Shown here piece by piece: positions 8,906-18,877 of a stretch of DNA of 64,000 nt. This DNA is from Antarcticibacterium flavum. GTDB taxonomy: Bacteria > Bacteroidota > Bacteroidia > Flavobacteriales > Flavobacteriaceae. The stretch covers positions 1,364,001 to 1,428,000 of the forward strand of contig NZ_CP040812.1 in assembly GCF_006159205.1 (NCBI RefSeq), written 5' to 3'. A program made the translations under genes and the position numbers. How positions within the stretch are numbered: position 1 is the first letter of the stretch; every line of letters begins with the position of its first letter. A model generated the notes under the pieces. The model saw only the letters and a program-made list of their open reading frames with translations, was not told the origin of the DNA and searched no databases.

Positions 8906-9557
8906 TGGAAAGAAGAAAAAAAACATCTTCCTACGTCATGCTGAGACCTGCGGTAAAAAATTTACCTAGCGTAGGAGATTGACGTGAAGGAATATATAAT
9001 CCTAAAATGGCTATTAAAATTAAATTCGTAAATTCTTGATTTACATATTTTTGCAAAACACGTCAATGGTAACTAGTTTCAGCATCTAATGGGTTAGAAC
9101 TGGCGGGTGGGCTGAGGATGCACAAGAATGCTAGATCCTGAAACATTTCTGCCTGGCGGCAGGTTCAGGATGACGGGATGAGAACAGGTCTTAACCTCAG
9201 CATGTTATTGTCATTCTGAGGAGGCCTTTTCGGCCGACGAAGAATCTCTGGTGGAGGATAGATTTAGTCGTTTCTTTTAAAATTATGGAGAGAAGAAGCA
9301 ATTTTAGGATGTTAAGAGAAAAGCGGGGAGTTCTTTCATTTTATCGACCAACCCTTCTCCCTGCACCGGTTGTAGTCCCGATGGCTATCGGGATTCACTG
9401 CGTTCAGTATGACAAGAAAGGCGGAATCCTTTTCCTCCGTGGAACTCCGTGCAAAACTCCTTTTTACTCCGTGGTTAAATAAAAAATTAAACTCAAAAAA
9501 ACGAAAATCATTCTCATTTAATACCCAACAAAAAAACTCATAACTCATAACTCGACC
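8906..9557. repeat. Gene-free repeat cluster
   Basis: No gene is seen. It includes the end of the TTGTAGG-type heptamers, copy B of the mosaic dispersed element (9058-9176, with CTGCC-TGGC-GGCAG and ATCCTGAA...TTCAGGAT inverted repeats), a GTCATTCTGAGGAGGCC element (9208-9251, inverted copy at 17601-17646), copy E2 of the CTCCGTGG element (9432-9508), and ACTCATA heptamers (about 9535-9555) directly before the next gene. Confidence 0.75.
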
Positions 9558-9926
9558 GTGCAAACCTTCACCCACTACTTCCTCCACTTCATCTTCATAG
9601 GCGCGATCGCTTACTGGTATGACAGGAAGAACTGGAAGCGCAACTGGCTTATCCTCCTCGCGACGATGGCTGTGGATGTGGATCATGTGTTTGCAGATCC
9701 TCTTTTTGATCCGAACCGCTGCGGGATTGGGTTTCACCCGCTGCATACAGAATATGCCATCGCGGTCTATGTCCTGGGAGTGGCTTTTGTAAAACATTAC
9801 ACGATTCGACTCATTTTCATTGGTCTGCTCTTCCATATGATTACCGACTTTATCGATTGCCTGTGGATGTTTTCCTACTGCCAGTCGTGTTATGAAAATT
9901 CGGAGATCTTTAAGTGGCTGATTTGA
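9558..9926 (+). CDS. DUF6122-like small membrane protein
   Basis: A 122-residue membrane protein, probably starting at GTG (9558-9560), as no closer ATG fits. It has three or four hydrophobic segments and conserved polar positions: THYFLHF near the start, VDVDHVFADPLFDPNRC with several Asp/His in the middle, HPLHTEY, and HMITDFIDCLW near the end. The pattern of His and Asp inside membrane segments recalls YdjM/DUF457-like putative membrane-bound metal-dependent hydrolases, and flavobacterial versions are named DUF6122. No activity is established. It ends right at a terminator. Confidence 0.7.
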   Translation: MQTFTHYFLHFIFIGAIAYWYDRKNWKRNWLILLATMAVDVDHVFADPLFDPNRCGIGFHPLHTEYAIAVYVLGVAFVKHYTIRLIFIGLLFHMITDFIDCLWMFSYCQSCYENSEIFKWLI

Positions 9927-9998
9927 AAAAGCCTGAATTTCTAATAGCCCACCCTAAAAGAATCAGGGTAAAACATACCAAAAACTCAGGCCTTTCTT
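9926..9998. terminator. Nested hairpin terminator between convergent genes
   Basis: An outer stem AAGCCTGA...TCAGGCCTT encloses an inner stem ACCCT...AGGGT. A-rich sequence on the left and T-rich on the right allow use in both directions, for the DUF6122-like gene (+) and the DUF779 gene (-). Confidence 0.6.
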
Positions 9999-10008
9999 AT
10001 TTAAAATT

Positions 10009-10368
10009 CTAAGGGTTCAGATCCCGGTTTTCATCTTCACTGAGCATCCGGGACTTGATGAAGAATCTGTATCCTGTGGGAATGTCAAGAGAGAAGCTTC
10101 CTCCCCTTCCGGGAACTATATCCACTGTGAGGTGAGTGTGTTTCCAGTATTCAAACTGGTCGTGGCTCATATAGAATTTCACTCCCCCTATCTCTCCTAG
10201 CAGGATATCATTATCATCTATATAAAAATCCTCCTTTGGCAGCAACATAGGCGAAGACCCGTCGCAACAGCCACCGCTTTGGTGAAAGATCACCTCGCCG
10301 TGCTGTTGCCGGAGTTCTTGCAGCAATTTGTTTGCTTCAGGAGTTATTTCTACCCTGTTATATTCCAT
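10009..10368 (-). CDS. DUF779 protein, aldehyde dehydrogenase partner
   Basis: A 119-residue protein of the DUF779 family, recognised from EVIFHQSGGCCDGSSPMLLP (paired Cys after a Gly-rich turn), the strand VKFYMSHDQFEYWKHTHLTV and the closing GRGGSFSLDIPTGYRF. The CC and His residues suggest metal or redox binding, but the role is not established. It starts 3 bp after the aldehyde dehydrogenase stop, and this ald-DUF779 pair is common in bacteria, so the two are almost certainly co-transcribed and act in the same aldehyde oxidation process. Confidence 0.88.
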   Translation of the reverse strand: MEYNRVEITPEANKLLQELRQQHGEVIFHQSGGCCDGSSPMLLPKEDFYIDDNDILLGEIGGVKFYMSHDQFEYWKHTHLTVDIVPGRGGSFSLDIPTGYRFFIKSRMLSEDENRDLNP

Positions 10369-10371
10369 ATT

Positions 10372-11871
10372 CTAAAAGAATCCCAGTTTGTTCTTATTGT
10401 AAGAAATTAGCATGTTCTTGCTTTGTCTGTAGTGGTTTAGCATCATCAAGTGATTTTCCCTTCCGAAACCAGATTTCTTATATCCGCCAAAAGGGGCGTG
10501 TGCAGGATAATCGTGATAGCAGTTCACCCATACCCTACCGGCTTTTATCGCTCTGGGGATTTGGTATAATTGGTGGGCATCCCTGGTCCAGACTCCGGCT
10601 CCAAGACCGTACATAGTATCATTGGCGATTTCAATAGCTTCGGCTTCATCCTTAAAGGTACAAACAGCCAGCACAGGACCAAAGATCTCTTCCTGGAAAA
10701 CCCGCATTTTGTTATGTCCTTTCAGAATTGTTGGCTGAATGTAAAATCCATCCCCGAGATCGCCGTCGAGTTCTGCAGCACCGCCGCCGGTCAAAACCTC
10801 AGCGCCTTCATCCTTTCCTATTTTGATATACTCCAGGATCTTTTTATGCTGATCTGAAGATGCCTGCGCGCCCATCATAGTGGAATCATCAAAGGGATCC
10901 CCCATTTTTATGGCTTCGGTTCTTTCGATTACCCTCTTAATGAACTCATCATAGATATCCTCCTGGATCAGCAATCTTGAAGGCGCGGTACACACCTCTC
11001 CCTGGTTGAAGGCAAATAACACTGCACCTTCAATACATTTATCCAGAAACTCATCATCCTTATCCATTATGCTACTAAAGAAAACATTTGGCGATTTTCC
11101 TCCCAGTTCCATAGTTACCGGATGTAAATTTTTAGAGGCATACTGCATTATCAGCTGCCCTGTCGTGGTCTCCCCGGTGAAGGCAACTTTATCCACATGT
11201 GGGCTCGAAGCCAGAGGTTTTCCTGCTTCAGGGCCAAAGCCGTGAATCACATTAAAAACCCCGGGAGGTAGTAGATGAGCTATTTTTTCAGCCAGGAATG
11301 TTGCTGATGCAGGGGTTTGTTCTGCGGGTTTTAAAATAACACAGTTGCCCGATGCTAAAGCCGGAGCTACTTTCCAGGCGAGCATTAACAATGGAAAGTT
11401 CCACGGAATGATTTGCGCTACAACTCCGAGCGGTTCATTGATGATCAAAGAAAGGGTGTTTTCATTGAGCTCTGTGGCAGATCCTTCCTCGGCACGTATA
11501 ACAGATGCGAAATACCTGAAATGATCTACTGCCAGGGGAACATCGGCTTTCATGGTTTCGCGGATAGATTTCCCATTATCTGCCGTTTCCATCTGGGCAA
11601 AGGTCTCCAGGTTGTCCTGGATCACATCGGCTATTTTGTGCAGGATCGAAGCCCTTTCAGCAGCTGAAGTATTTCCCCACTCATGTTTGGCATTGTTGGC
11701 AGCTTCTATGGCGCTCTTCACATCCTTTTCATTGGATCGTGGATATTTGGCAAGAAGCTTATTGTTCACAGGGGAGTGGTTTTCAAAATACTGTCCGTCT
11801 ATTGGGTCCTGGAATTTTCCGTTTATAAAATTCCCGTATTTCTCTTCAAATTTTGGTGCTGAGTAGCTCAT
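10372..11871 (-). CDS. NAD-dependent aldehyde dehydrogenase (AldA/ExaC-like)
   Basis: A 499-residue enzyme from the Met at 11871 ([16 protein letters not shown]); a Met ten codons upstream is less likely. It oxidises an aldehyde to the acid with NAD(P)+. Signatures are the cofactor-binding [10 protein letters not shown], the general-base segment [14 protein letters not shown], the catalytic Cys in [11 protein letters not shown], and the C-terminal [14 protein letters not shown]. Sequence type and neighbours match the AcoD/ExaC acetaldehyde-type dehydrogenases that pair with DUF779. A divergent AraC-family gene starts about 110 bp upstream and probably controls it. Exact substrate is not deducible. 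Confidence 0.92.
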   Translation of the reverse strand: MSYSAPKFEEKYGNFINGKFQDPIDGQYFENHSPVNNKLLAKYPRSNEKDVKSAIEAANNAKHEWGNTSAAERASILHKIADVIQDNLETFAQMETADNGKSIRETMKADVPLAVDHFRYFASVIRAEEGSATELNENTLSLIINEPLGVVAQIIPWNFPLLMLAWKVAPALASGNCVILKPAEQTPASATFLAEKIAHLLPPGVFNVIHGFGPEAGKPLASSPHVDKVAFTGETTTGQLIMQYASKNLHPVTMELGGKSPNVFFSSIMDKDDEFLDKCIEGAVLFAFNQGEVCTAPSRLLIQEDIYDEFIKRVIERTEAIKMGDPFDDSTMMGAQASSDQHKKILEYIKIGKDEGAEVLTGGGAAELDGDLGDGFYIQPTILKGHNKMRVFQEEIFGPVLAVCTFKDEAEAIEIANDTMYGLGAGVWTRDAHQLYQIPRAIKAGRVWVNCYHDYPAHAPFGGYKKSGFGRENHLMMLNHYRQSKNMLISYNKNKLGFF

Positions 11872-11984
11872 ATAAAAAGTTTTATAATTTAAGTTCTTCA
11901 ATATCCATAATTTTAAGACTTGTTAATTGCACTTTTCTACCAATAAGTATTACATTACTATCAACTTAACAAATATCCCGGGTT

Positions 11985-12899
11985 TTGAATACCAATTTAA
12001 TAAACTACAATCGCAGCCTTAAGCTGAATACTTCCATCGAGAACAGGACGATCTACAGTGCAGATTATGCTGAACTGAATGTTTTTGAGACCCGGCAGGT
12101 AGCAGAAAAGGTTAATCTTCAATTTCGCTTCCCCGTGATCGCAAGTATGCTTACAGGGAAAAAGATCATGCACCTGGAGGGAATGAAATCCTTCGATTTC
12201 TATCCGGGAGAATCTGTTGTGCTGCCTTCAGATAAAAAGATGATCATAGATTTCCCACTAGCGAATGAAAAAAACCCTACCCGCTGCCTTGCCCTTGGAA
12301 TTGACCCCGATAAAATAAAAGAGACGGTGGAGCTCTTTAACGAAAACACCCGAATAGACTTCGATAATGATACTCACAACCTGGATGCCATTGCTGTTCA
12401 TTTGGCCAACAATCAACAGGTGCAGGTGGTGCTGGATCGAATCTTCAGCACCTTCCTGGAAGACGGGAGGGCAAAAGATGCCTTGCTGGACCTGATGGTG
12501 AAGGAACTAATAATCCGTCTTCTTCAAACCAAGGCAAAGCTAATGCTCATTGGCGATGAAACGCTCTTTGACAATAACAGGATGGCTTTTATCGTAAAAT
12601 ATATGAGGGAACATCTTACTGAAAACATCAATGTAGATAAGCTCGCCGATAAAGCCTGTATGAGCTCCTCCAATTTTTACCGCAGCTTTAAAAACACCCT
12701 TGGCGAATCACCAATAGATTACCTGAACGGGGAGCGAATTAAATTTGCCAAGAAACTTATTCAAAAAACCGACTGGAAATTTGCAGATATCGCTTTTAAA
12801 TCCGGTTTCAACAACACCAGCTACTTCAACCGGCAGTTCAAGAAATTGGAGAAGATCACTCCCAATCAGTATCGCAGTATTGTGCAGAGGAATGATTGA
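11985..12899 (+). CDS. AraC-family transcriptional regulator
   Basis: A 304-residue regulator. The N-terminal 200 residues match the AraC_N sensing domain (VIASMLTGKKIMHL, then YPGESVVLPSDK). The C-terminal 100 residues hold two helix-turn-helix motifs (VDKLADKACMSSSNFYRSFK and FADIAFKSGFNNTSYFNRQFK), ending KITPNQYRS. It starts at TTG (11985-11987); the next Met would cut into the sensing domain. It is divergent from the aldehyde dehydrogenase operon with 113 bp between the start codons, so it probably senses an aldehyde or alcohol and regulates that operon. This last point is inference from context. Confidence 0.9.
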   Translation: MNTNLINYNRSLKLNTSIENRTIYSADYAELNVFETRQVAEKVNLQFRFPVIASMLTGKKIMHLEGMKSFDFYPGESVVLPSDKKMIIDFPLANEKNPTRCLALGIDPDKIKETVELFNENTRIDFDNDTHNLDAIAVHLANNQQVQVVLDRIFSTFLEDGRAKDALLDLMVKELIIRLLQTKAKLMLIGDETLFDNNRMAFIVKYMREHLTENINVDKLADKACMSSSNFYRSFKNTLGESPIDYLNGERIKFAKKLIQKTDWKFADIAFKSGFNNTSYFNRQFKKLEKITPNQYRSIVQRND

Positions 12900-13401
12900 G
12901 GTGGTTTTCGGAATTGAGTATTGAGAATTGAGTATTGAGATGTGAGAATTGAGATTCCAGAGACCCAAGAGACAAGAACCAAGAGACAAGAAAAGAGAGA
13001 AGAGAGAAGAGAGAAGAGAGAAGAGAGAAGAGAAGAAAAGTAATAACTCTTACTCTGTGAAACTCTTTTGTTTAACTCCTTTAAAAACTCTGTGGTTAAA
13101 CAAAAAATCAGGCTCGAAGAAAAGAAAATTAACCTGCCATATAATTTTATGACAACCGATAACTGATAACTCACAACTGACAACACCCAGCATGTCCGAA
13201 TTTTACAATGGAATAAGAATTTAAAATCCTATTTTGTAAAAAATTAAAAGCTCCCCCTTGTATTTCCAAGTACAGGTGCGGGTGCTTTTTGTTTAGGATA
13301 ATTCCTTTTGACCTTCCCTACACAGTTCATCCAAGGATAAATAATGTAAAATATTTATCAACCACGGCCTGGATTCTTCCCGGCCAATAAATTCTATTGT
13401 T
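12900..13401. repeat. Gene-free heptamer repeat cluster
   Basis: No gene is seen. Runs of 7-bp units follow each other: TTGAGTA/TTGAGAA (about 12915-12955), ACAAGAG variants (about 12965-12990), AGAGAGA-A type units (about 12990-13035), then copy E3 of the CTCCGTGG element (13051-13130) and ATAACTG/ACAACTG units (about 13152-13182). At 13247-13292 an imperfect stem AAAAGC...GCTTTT followed by T-rich DNA could be a terminator, but the stem has poor internal pairing. Confidence 0.75.
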
Positions 13402-15489
13402 ATGGGACACAAACAACTTATTTTTTTCAAGAGAATCGTGCTGGTATTTGCAGGGGTGTTTTTGATAACTTCCTGTAGTGAAGAACCGCTTTTTGAAGAG
13501 CAGGAGATAATTCAAACGGAAAATCAAGCCGCTGCAGATACGACTTTGATTGAAGGTCATTATATTGTAGTAATATCTAAAGACCCGGCCTCAAAAGATT
13601 CCAGGGCAGCTGAAATTCTCGAACAGGTTACCGCAGAACTTTCAAAGCAACAAGGGGCAAAGATCAATACAACCTATAAGAATGCCCTTTCGGGGTTTGC
13701 AGCAGAACTTACAGAGAAACAGGTCAAAGAACTGCGAAAGGATGACCGGGTCCTTATCGTGGAAAATGATCGACAGGTTTATCTACATAATGAACCTGTA
13801 GTGCAGGAGGCGTCATCCTGGGGGCTGGACCGGGTTGATCAAAGGCAAGCAGAGTTAGATCGGGCTTATGTATACACTGCGACCGGCAAAGGTGTTACAG
13901 CTTATGTCATAGATACGGGAATGAGAATATCGCATGATGAATTTGGTGGCCGTGCTGTACTTGGCCCAGACTTTGTCCAGGAAGACGGTGATGAGGGTGC
14001 CGATTGTTATGGTCATGGTACTCCTGTTGCAGGAATAATAGGTGGAATCAATTATGGGGTTGCAAAAGATATTAACCTGGTATCGATTAAAGTGTTTACT
14101 TGTGCGGGTGGGTCCCCTGAATCCCGAATCCTTCAAGCACTTGACTGGGTGCAGTTAAACGCTTCACCACCAGCTGTTGTAAATGCAAGTTTTGGTTATT
14201 ATGCCTCTGAAGCCATGGATCTGGCATTTGAAAATGTCCTTGATTCAGGAATTCACTTTGCTGCTTCAGCCGGAAATACAGATGAAGATGCATGCATTTA
14301 TTCCCCTGCACGTATACCCGGTGTGGTAACTGCCGGTGCCAGTGATATAGAGAATAACATAGCCGAATTTTCATATATCAGGGGATCAAACTACGGGGAC
14401 TGTGTCGACATTTTTGCACCTGGACATCAAACCAAAACAGCTTCAGCAAGTGATGACTTTTCGTCAAGGTTTTTTAGCGGAACCTCAGCAGCAGCACCAT
14501 ATGTTTCAGGAGTAATAGCACTTTATCTGGAAGTCTTTCCTGATGCAACGCCTTCGGAAGTTCAGGCCGCTTTAAAGGAAAATGCCACTCCAAATGCAAT
14601 TTCAGGTGTTCCATCAGGGACAAATGATCTTATATACAGCTTGTGGGAAACAGTGGAATTCACTCCTCCCACACCTCCAGATCTCAACCTTCGGTTGTTG
14701 GGCCAGCGAATAAAAGGAACGAATTATCTTAATCTATATTGGGATCCCACAGAGGCAAAATATATTAATGTGTACATTGATGGGGTTACTCACAAAGTAT
14801 TCATTGATGGAGTTCCCTCTCCTTTCCCTCATGAAAATGATGGATACACACAAATTCGAATGGAAAATAATAAAAAGAATATAACTCATATAATTAAAAT
14901 TTGTGAAGTCGGATACAACAATTGCTCAGAAGAAATTGCCGTGGTATACGGTGATGGCAGCGATGACGGTGGGGAAACTCCCAATGAAGCTCCCAATGCC
15001 GGTTTCACCTATAGTGCCGATCTATTGAACGTACAGTTTACAGACACCAGTACAGATCCAGATGGTTCTGTGGTGGCCTGGAGCTGGAATTTTGGTGATG
15101 GCCAAACATCTACGGCACAAAATCCATCCCACACCTTTTCTGCGGAAGGAACTTATAGCGTGACCCTAACAGTTACAGATGATACAGGCGATACAGGAAG
15201 CACCTCCCAAAATATTACAGTGAGCGCAGAAGAACCTGTGCCCGGAGATATCAACCTCACCGGGACGGGATCTAAGGTGAAAGGCAGATGGACCTCAGAT
15301 CTTACCTGGACTCCCGCCGGAACCTCATCCCACGTGGATATTTACAGAAATAACACCCTTATAGCAACTGTAGATAATTCAGGGAATTATACAGATGCCA
15401 CTAATTTTAACGGTAGCGGTTCATTAACCTATCAGGTTTGCGAGGCAGGATCAACAACCTGTTCCAATGAAATTACGCTTATCTTCTGA
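13402..15489 (+). CDS. Subtilisin-like serine protease lipoprotein with PKD domain
   Basis: A 695-residue lipoprotein. The signal peptide ends in LITSC with Cys25. Residues about 50-128 are an inhibitor I9 propeptide (HYIVVISKD...VENDRQVYL). The S8 catalytic domain follows, with Asp171 (AYVIDTG), His205 (GHGTPVAG), the oxyanion Asn in ASAGN (about 291) and Ser362 (SGTSAAAP), in the proteinase K-like layout. Residues about 525-610 are a PKD domain (WSWNFGDGQTS). The C-terminal 75 residues form a fibronectin-like beta domain. No type IX secretion C-terminal signal is evident, which agrees with lipoprotein anchoring. Probably surface or periplasmic protein degradation. It stands alone between repeat clusters. 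Confidence 0.93.
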   Translation: MGHKQLIFFKRIVLVFAGVFLITSCSEEPLFEEQEIIQTENQAAADTTLIEGHYIVVISKDPASKDSRAAEILEQVTAELSKQQGAKINTTYKNALSGFAAELTEKQVKELRKDDRVLIVENDRQVYLHNEPVVQEASSWGLDRVDQRQAELDRAYVYTATGKGVTAYVIDTGMRISHDEFGGRAVLGPDFVQEDGDEGADCYGHGTPVAGIIGGINYGVAKDINLVSIKVFTCAGGSPESRILQALDWVQLNASPPAVVNASFGYYASEAMDLAFENVLDSGIHFAASAGNTDEDACIYSPARIPGVVTAGASDIENNIAEFSYIRGSNYGDCVDIFAPGHQTKTASASDDFSSRFFSGTSAAAPYVSGVIALYLEVFPDATPSEVQAALKENATPNAISGVPSGTNDLIYSLWETVEFTPPTPPDLNLRLLGQRIKGTNYLNLYWDPTEAKYINVYIDGVTHKVFIDGVPSPFPHENDGYTQIRMENNKKNITHIIKICEVGYNNCSEEIAVVYGDGSDDGGETPNEAPNAGFTYSADLLNVQFTDTSTDPDGSVVAWSWNFGDGQTSTAQNPSHTFSAEGTYSVTLTVTDDTGDTGSTSQNITVSAEEPVPGDINLTGTGSKVKGRWTSDLTWTPAGTSSHVDIYRNNTLIATVDNSGNYTDATNFNGSGSLTYQVCEAGSTTCSNEITLIF

Positions 15490-15523
15490 AAATAGTATTG
15501 AGAAGTCAGTATTGAGAATTGAG

Positions 15524-15562
15524 ATGTGAGACAGGAGAAATTTTCCGGTCTCACATTTTTTT
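15524..15562 (+). terminator. Rho-independent terminator of the subtilase gene
   Basis: Perfect 9-bp inverted repeat ATGTGAGAC / GTCTCACAT, with extra pairing GGA..TCC inside, followed by a run of T. It lies 35 bp after the stop codon. The left arm is embedded in TTGAGAA/TTGAGAT heptamers. Confidence 0.8.
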
Positions 15563-15830
15563 GAAGAATGCTTCTACTATCCAACCCGGGAGCCAAGTGA
15601 CCAAGAGACAAGAGACAAAAGACAAGAGACAAGAAACAAGAAACAAGAAAAGAGAGAAGAGAGAAGAGAGAAGAGAAGTAAATCAATGACTCTTTACTCC
15701 GTGAAACCACCTTTTTAACTTCTTTAAAAACTCTGTGGGTAAACAAAAAATTAGACTCGAAGGAAAAAAATAACCTGCCCGGAATCAAATAACTAACGGA
15801 AAACAGAAAACGGGAAACAGGAAACAAAAA
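15563..15830. repeat. Gene-free heptamer repeat cluster
   Basis: No gene is seen. It holds ACAAGAG/ACAAGAA heptamers (about 15600-15650), GAGAAGA-type units (about 15650-15678), copy E4 of the CTCCGTGG element (15693-15770) and CGGAAAAC/CAGAAAAC units just before the next gene end. Confidence 0.75.
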
Positions 15831-16481
15831 CTACCTACTTTTCAACTCCCCCTTTGGGGCTGGGGGCCTCCGCGGCATCGTTCCAAAAACCACATCCCAT
15901 AATGGCGAAGAAACCCCAAAAGCACGATCGGGTTCGCGGTAGTGGTGAATACTATGATGGTGCCAGAGGATCTTCAGGAAATTCCTTGGAACCCGGAAGG
16001 CGTGGACAGCATAGTGAACAGATAAATAAGCTGTATAGCCCATTAGAAAGCCGGCCAGGAACCCAAAAGCAAAATCTCCCATAATCCCTCGGTAGATCAC
16101 AAAGAATACCGTAGCGATGATGAGGCTAAGAATGGGTGGCATGGCCAACCGGGATTTATCTTTGGGATAATGATGATGCACCCCGTGCATGGTATACACG
16201 AATTTCTCACGTCGTGGAGACGTTACCGGCAGGTGGTACAAATACCTGTGCATTAAATATTCCACAAGGGTGAAAAAGAAAAATCCCGCAACAAAAAGCA
16301 GTACCATCACCGGTACCTCAAATCCTTTTTCCACAATCCCGTAATAAATAAGGACTGCTGAGATAACAGAAAAAATAATGAGGGGGAGGGAAATATGCGT
16401 TCTGGTTAATCTCTCTAAAAAAGGATTCTTCATTAAAGTTGCAGAACCTTTGTGCTTAGGCCTGGACTTTGAAGTTTCCAT
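15831..16481 (-). CDS. Fatty acid hydroxylase superfamily membrane protein
   Basis: A 216-residue integral membrane di-iron enzyme. Four hydrophobic helices and the His-box motifs of the sterol desaturase/fatty acid 2-hydroxylase family are visible: EYLMHRYLYH, MHGVHHHYPKD, HYAVHAF and HHHSIHHYREPDRAFGVSSPLWD. Likely reaction is O2-dependent 2-hydroxylation of fatty acyl chains, perhaps for sphingolipids, which Bacteroidota make; this is inference. The last dozen residues (RRPPAPKGELKSR) are encoded by the dispersed CCCCCTTTGGGG palindrome, so the tail is probably repeat-derived. It follows the deoxynucleoside kinase gene by 14 bp on the same strand. Confidence 0.88.
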   Translation of the reverse strand: METSKSRPKHKGSATLMKNPFLERLTRTHISLPLIIFSVISAVLIYYGIVEKGFEVPVMVLLFVAGFFFFTLVEYLMHRYLYHLPVTSPRREKFVYTMHGVHHHYPKDKSRLAMPPILSLIIATVFFVIYRGIMGDFAFGFLAGFLMGYTAYLSVHYAVHAFRVPRNFLKILWHHHSIHHYREPDRAFGVSSPLWDVVFGTMPRRPPAPKGELKSR

Positions 16482-16495
16482 ATCGAAAAGGTTTT

Positions 16496-17110
16496 TTAGA
16501 ACAACCCGTGCAACTCGGCATCTATCCTTGTGATGATATTTCCAAGGTCTTCCGGATTATCAACAAAATTAATAGTATCCACATCAATTACGAGCAGGTT
16601 CCCCTTATCATATCCGTGAACCCATGCTTCGTAACGTTCGTTTAGTCTACTAAGATAATCAATGGAAATTGAATTTTCATAATCTCTTCCCCTTTTATGA
16701 ATTTGGGAAACGAGGTTTGGAATGCTGCTGCGCAAATAGATCAAAAGGTCCGGTCCCTGCACTACGCTTTCCATAAGATCAAACAGGGATTTGTAATTTT
16801 CAAAATCGCGGTTAGGCATTAATCCCATCGCGTGCAGGTTGGGTGCAAAAATATGTGCATCCTCATAGATTGTACGGTCCTGGATAATATTCTTGCCACT
16901 CTCCCTTATTTGAAGGATCTGCCGAAACCGGCTGTTAAGAAAATATATTTGCAAATTGAAGGACCAGCGTTCCATTTTATTATAAAAATCCTCGAGGTAT
17001 GGATTCTCGAGAACATCCTCAAACTGAGGTTCCCAGCTGTAATGTTTGGCCAGTAATTTTGTGAGGGTGGTCTTACCCGCCCCTATATTGCCTGCAATTG
17101 CTACGTGCAT
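16496..17110 (-). CDS. Deoxynucleoside kinase
   Basis: A 204-residue kinase of the dNK (deoxyadenosine/deoxyguanosine kinase) family that salvages deoxynucleosides to monophosphates. It shows the P-loop GNIGAGKT (residues 7-14), EDVLENPYLEDFY, the DRTIYEDAHIFA segment with the ERS-like Arg, and R-G-R-D-Y-E-N-S in the lid region. The length fits the family. It probably is the first gene of a two-gene transcript with the fatty acid hydroxylase. Base specificity cannot be read from the sequence. Confidence 0.9.
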   Translation of the reverse strand: MHVAIAGNIGAGKTTLTKLLAKHYSWEPQFEDVLENPYLEDFYNKMERWSFNLQIYFLNSRFRQILQIRESGKNIIQDRTIYEDAHIFAPNLHAMGLMPNRDFENYKSLFDLMESVVQGPDLLIYLRSSIPNLVSQIHKRGRDYENSISIDYLSRLNERYEAWVHGYDKGNLLVIDVDTINFVDNPEDLGNIITRIDAELHGLF

Positions 17111-17839
17111 AATGTATTATTTTCCGGAGGTTAGATTGAAGCCGATGAAATTAATTGAAAGGCGGTAAAGATACAAGTTTTAAGGTAAAAATGATTGGGT
17201 GGGGGTTTGTTAGTTGTAGGGTGGTGTGTTGGATAATTCGTGATATCGAGAATAATTGATTACGCGGATTTTAGCGGATTACGCGGAAAGGTTCTACGGA
17301 GTTTATTGTTCGTTGTTTAGGATTTAGAGTTTGTTGTTGGCCCCAGGTTAGATTGAACTATTATTCATTTTTCGAGATTATTGGCTGCTTAACCACGGAG
17401 TTTGGGGAGTACGGAACGGAGTTTCACGGAGTGAACACCTCTCCTCTCCGCCTTGTCATGCTGAACGCAGTGAAGCATCCCTACTGCCGGTGCAGCGGGA
17501 AATGGCGGTTACCAGTACACCGGAACCGTGAATTTCAACCAATTTTTCCTGAACTCGCTTTTTTCCCGTAGACCATTCAAGGAAACGACCACATTCATCT
17601 ATCGCCAGAGATTCTTCGTCAGCCTAAAAAGGCCTCCTCAGAATGACAAAATCGAAGGGTAAGAAAGAGTATCAAACTGAGAACGGAAAACAGAAAACAG
17701 AAAACAGAGAACAGAAAACAGAAAAAAACACCTAACAACAAACACCAAACAACAAACACCAAACAACAAACCTCGAACGACTCATCAAAAAGTCTAACAG
17801 CGAAGCGGTCTAATATCTAACATCTAGCAGCGCAGCGGT
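17111..17839. repeat. Gene-free repeat cluster
   Basis: No gene is seen. It holds ATTACGCGG repeats (about 17258-17290), copy E5 of the CTCCGTGG element in inverted orientation (17369-17434), a GTCATGCTGAAC fragment, an inverted GTCATTCTGAGGAGGCC element (17601-17646), ACAGAAA heptamers (about 17688-17728), a 14-bp period AACAACAAACACCA block (about 17733-17772), and CTAACAGCGAAGCGGTCTA repeats (17783-17840) whose second copy is at 23099-23156. Confidence 0.75.
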
Positions 17840-18877
17840 CTACTTTATAAACCCACTCTCCCTGGCATGCTCCTCTGCCTCTACGCTGGAATCCACCATT
17901 AAAATTGGAGTGGTTTTGAAATTATCCACAATACTTTGAATGCGCCTCATTTGGCGTTTGTGTTTTACACTTCTTAAATAGATCGCCAGGATCCTGTCCG
18001 GGTACTGTGCAGCCATATCGGTATAAATACTCGCATCGTGCTCCCCACTGTCACCAATAAGAATGAATTTTAGGTCGGGATATGTTTTCAGGATATTGAT
18101 GATCTCCTTTTGTTTATGAGGTTTTTCAGGTTTTAAACTCCTGTCAAAGGGTGTTCGGAAATTCCTTAGTAGGATAGGCCCCTTCGGAAATTTATTGAAA
18201 TCCAGGAACAGCTTAAGGTACTGGTACAGGTTCCACGGACTGTTACTCAGGTAAAATATAGGATTCTTATTTTTTCCGTTCTTTCCAAGGTGCAATTGTT
18301 GATAAAGTTCCGGTGCACCTTTTAGTGGGATTCGCTGGTAGGCATTTGTGAGCAGGGAATTCTTCAGCAGGCGAAGTTTCAGAAAGGAGGTAACATCGGT
18401 TTTTAAAATAGTGTCGTCAATATCACTTATCACACCATATTCTGCTTCTTTTTCAGGAATAAGCAATTCCCCCTGAAAGTGGTCTTCTTCAAGAACCGGA
18501 CCATTACTCCCCTCTACTCCGCGATAATACAAATGTGCCTTCACCCAGCCTTCCTCATCGGCATTTACTGAAAGATCTTCAGGCACGGTCTTATCAAAGA
18601 GAAAATATCCTTCCTCGTTTGTTCTGCCCGTAAGGTTCAATAGCCCGGGGATCTCAAGGTCCAGAACTGCACCCTTGATCTCAAAAGTATTAAACTGCCG
18701 GAAGGTATTCCTAAGGGTATAAAAAAATGACTGGTCCTCGACGATCTTTAGCGGCTCATCATCCAGGGCGCGACCAAGAACGTAGAGGTGATGCGCAGTT
18801 CCATAACTTCGGTAAGGAGTGACCAGGACATTATCGATTTTCTTATTCCCTAAAATTCTTTTGATCCTTTTGACCAT
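17840..18877 (-). CDS. App1-like (DUF2183) phosphatidate phosphatase family protein
   Basis: A 345-residue protein. The C-terminal half is a HAD-type phosphatase like yeast App1 (DUF2183): the nucleophile motif DIDDT (residues 152-156), FYLSNSPWNLYQYL, the Lys-containing KQKEIINIL and the acidic motif FILIGDSGEHD. The N-terminal 140 residues form a beta-rich domain found with this family in bacteria. Yeast App1 dephosphorylates phosphatidate; the bacterial substrate is not established. No signal peptide is seen, so it is probably cytoplasmic or membrane-associated. The C-terminal codons adjoin AGCGAAGCGGTCTA repeats. Confidence 0.88.
   Translation of the reverse strand: MVKRIKRILGNKKIDNVLVTPYRSYGTAHHLYVLGRALDDEPLKIVEDQSFFYTLRNTFRQFNTFEIKGAVLDLEIPGLLNLTGRTNEEGYFLFDKTVPEDLSVNADEEGWVKAHLYYRGVEGSNGPVLEEDHFQGELLIPEKEAEYGVISDIDDTILKTDVTSFLKLRLLKNSLLTNAYQRIPLKGAPELYQQLHLGKNGKNKNPIFYLSNSPWNLYQYLKLFLDFNKFPKGPILLRNFRTPFDRSLKPEKPHKQKEIINILKTYPDLKFILIGDSGEHDASIYTDMAAQYPDRILAIYLRSVKHKRQMRRIQSIVDNFKTTPILMVDSSVEAEEHARESGFIK

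Noticed and set aside
13247..13292. Strong terminator or small RNA before the subtilase gene
   Set aside because: Only the outer AAAAGC/GCTTTT bases pair well. The inner part does not form a stable stem, so it is mentioned only as weak.
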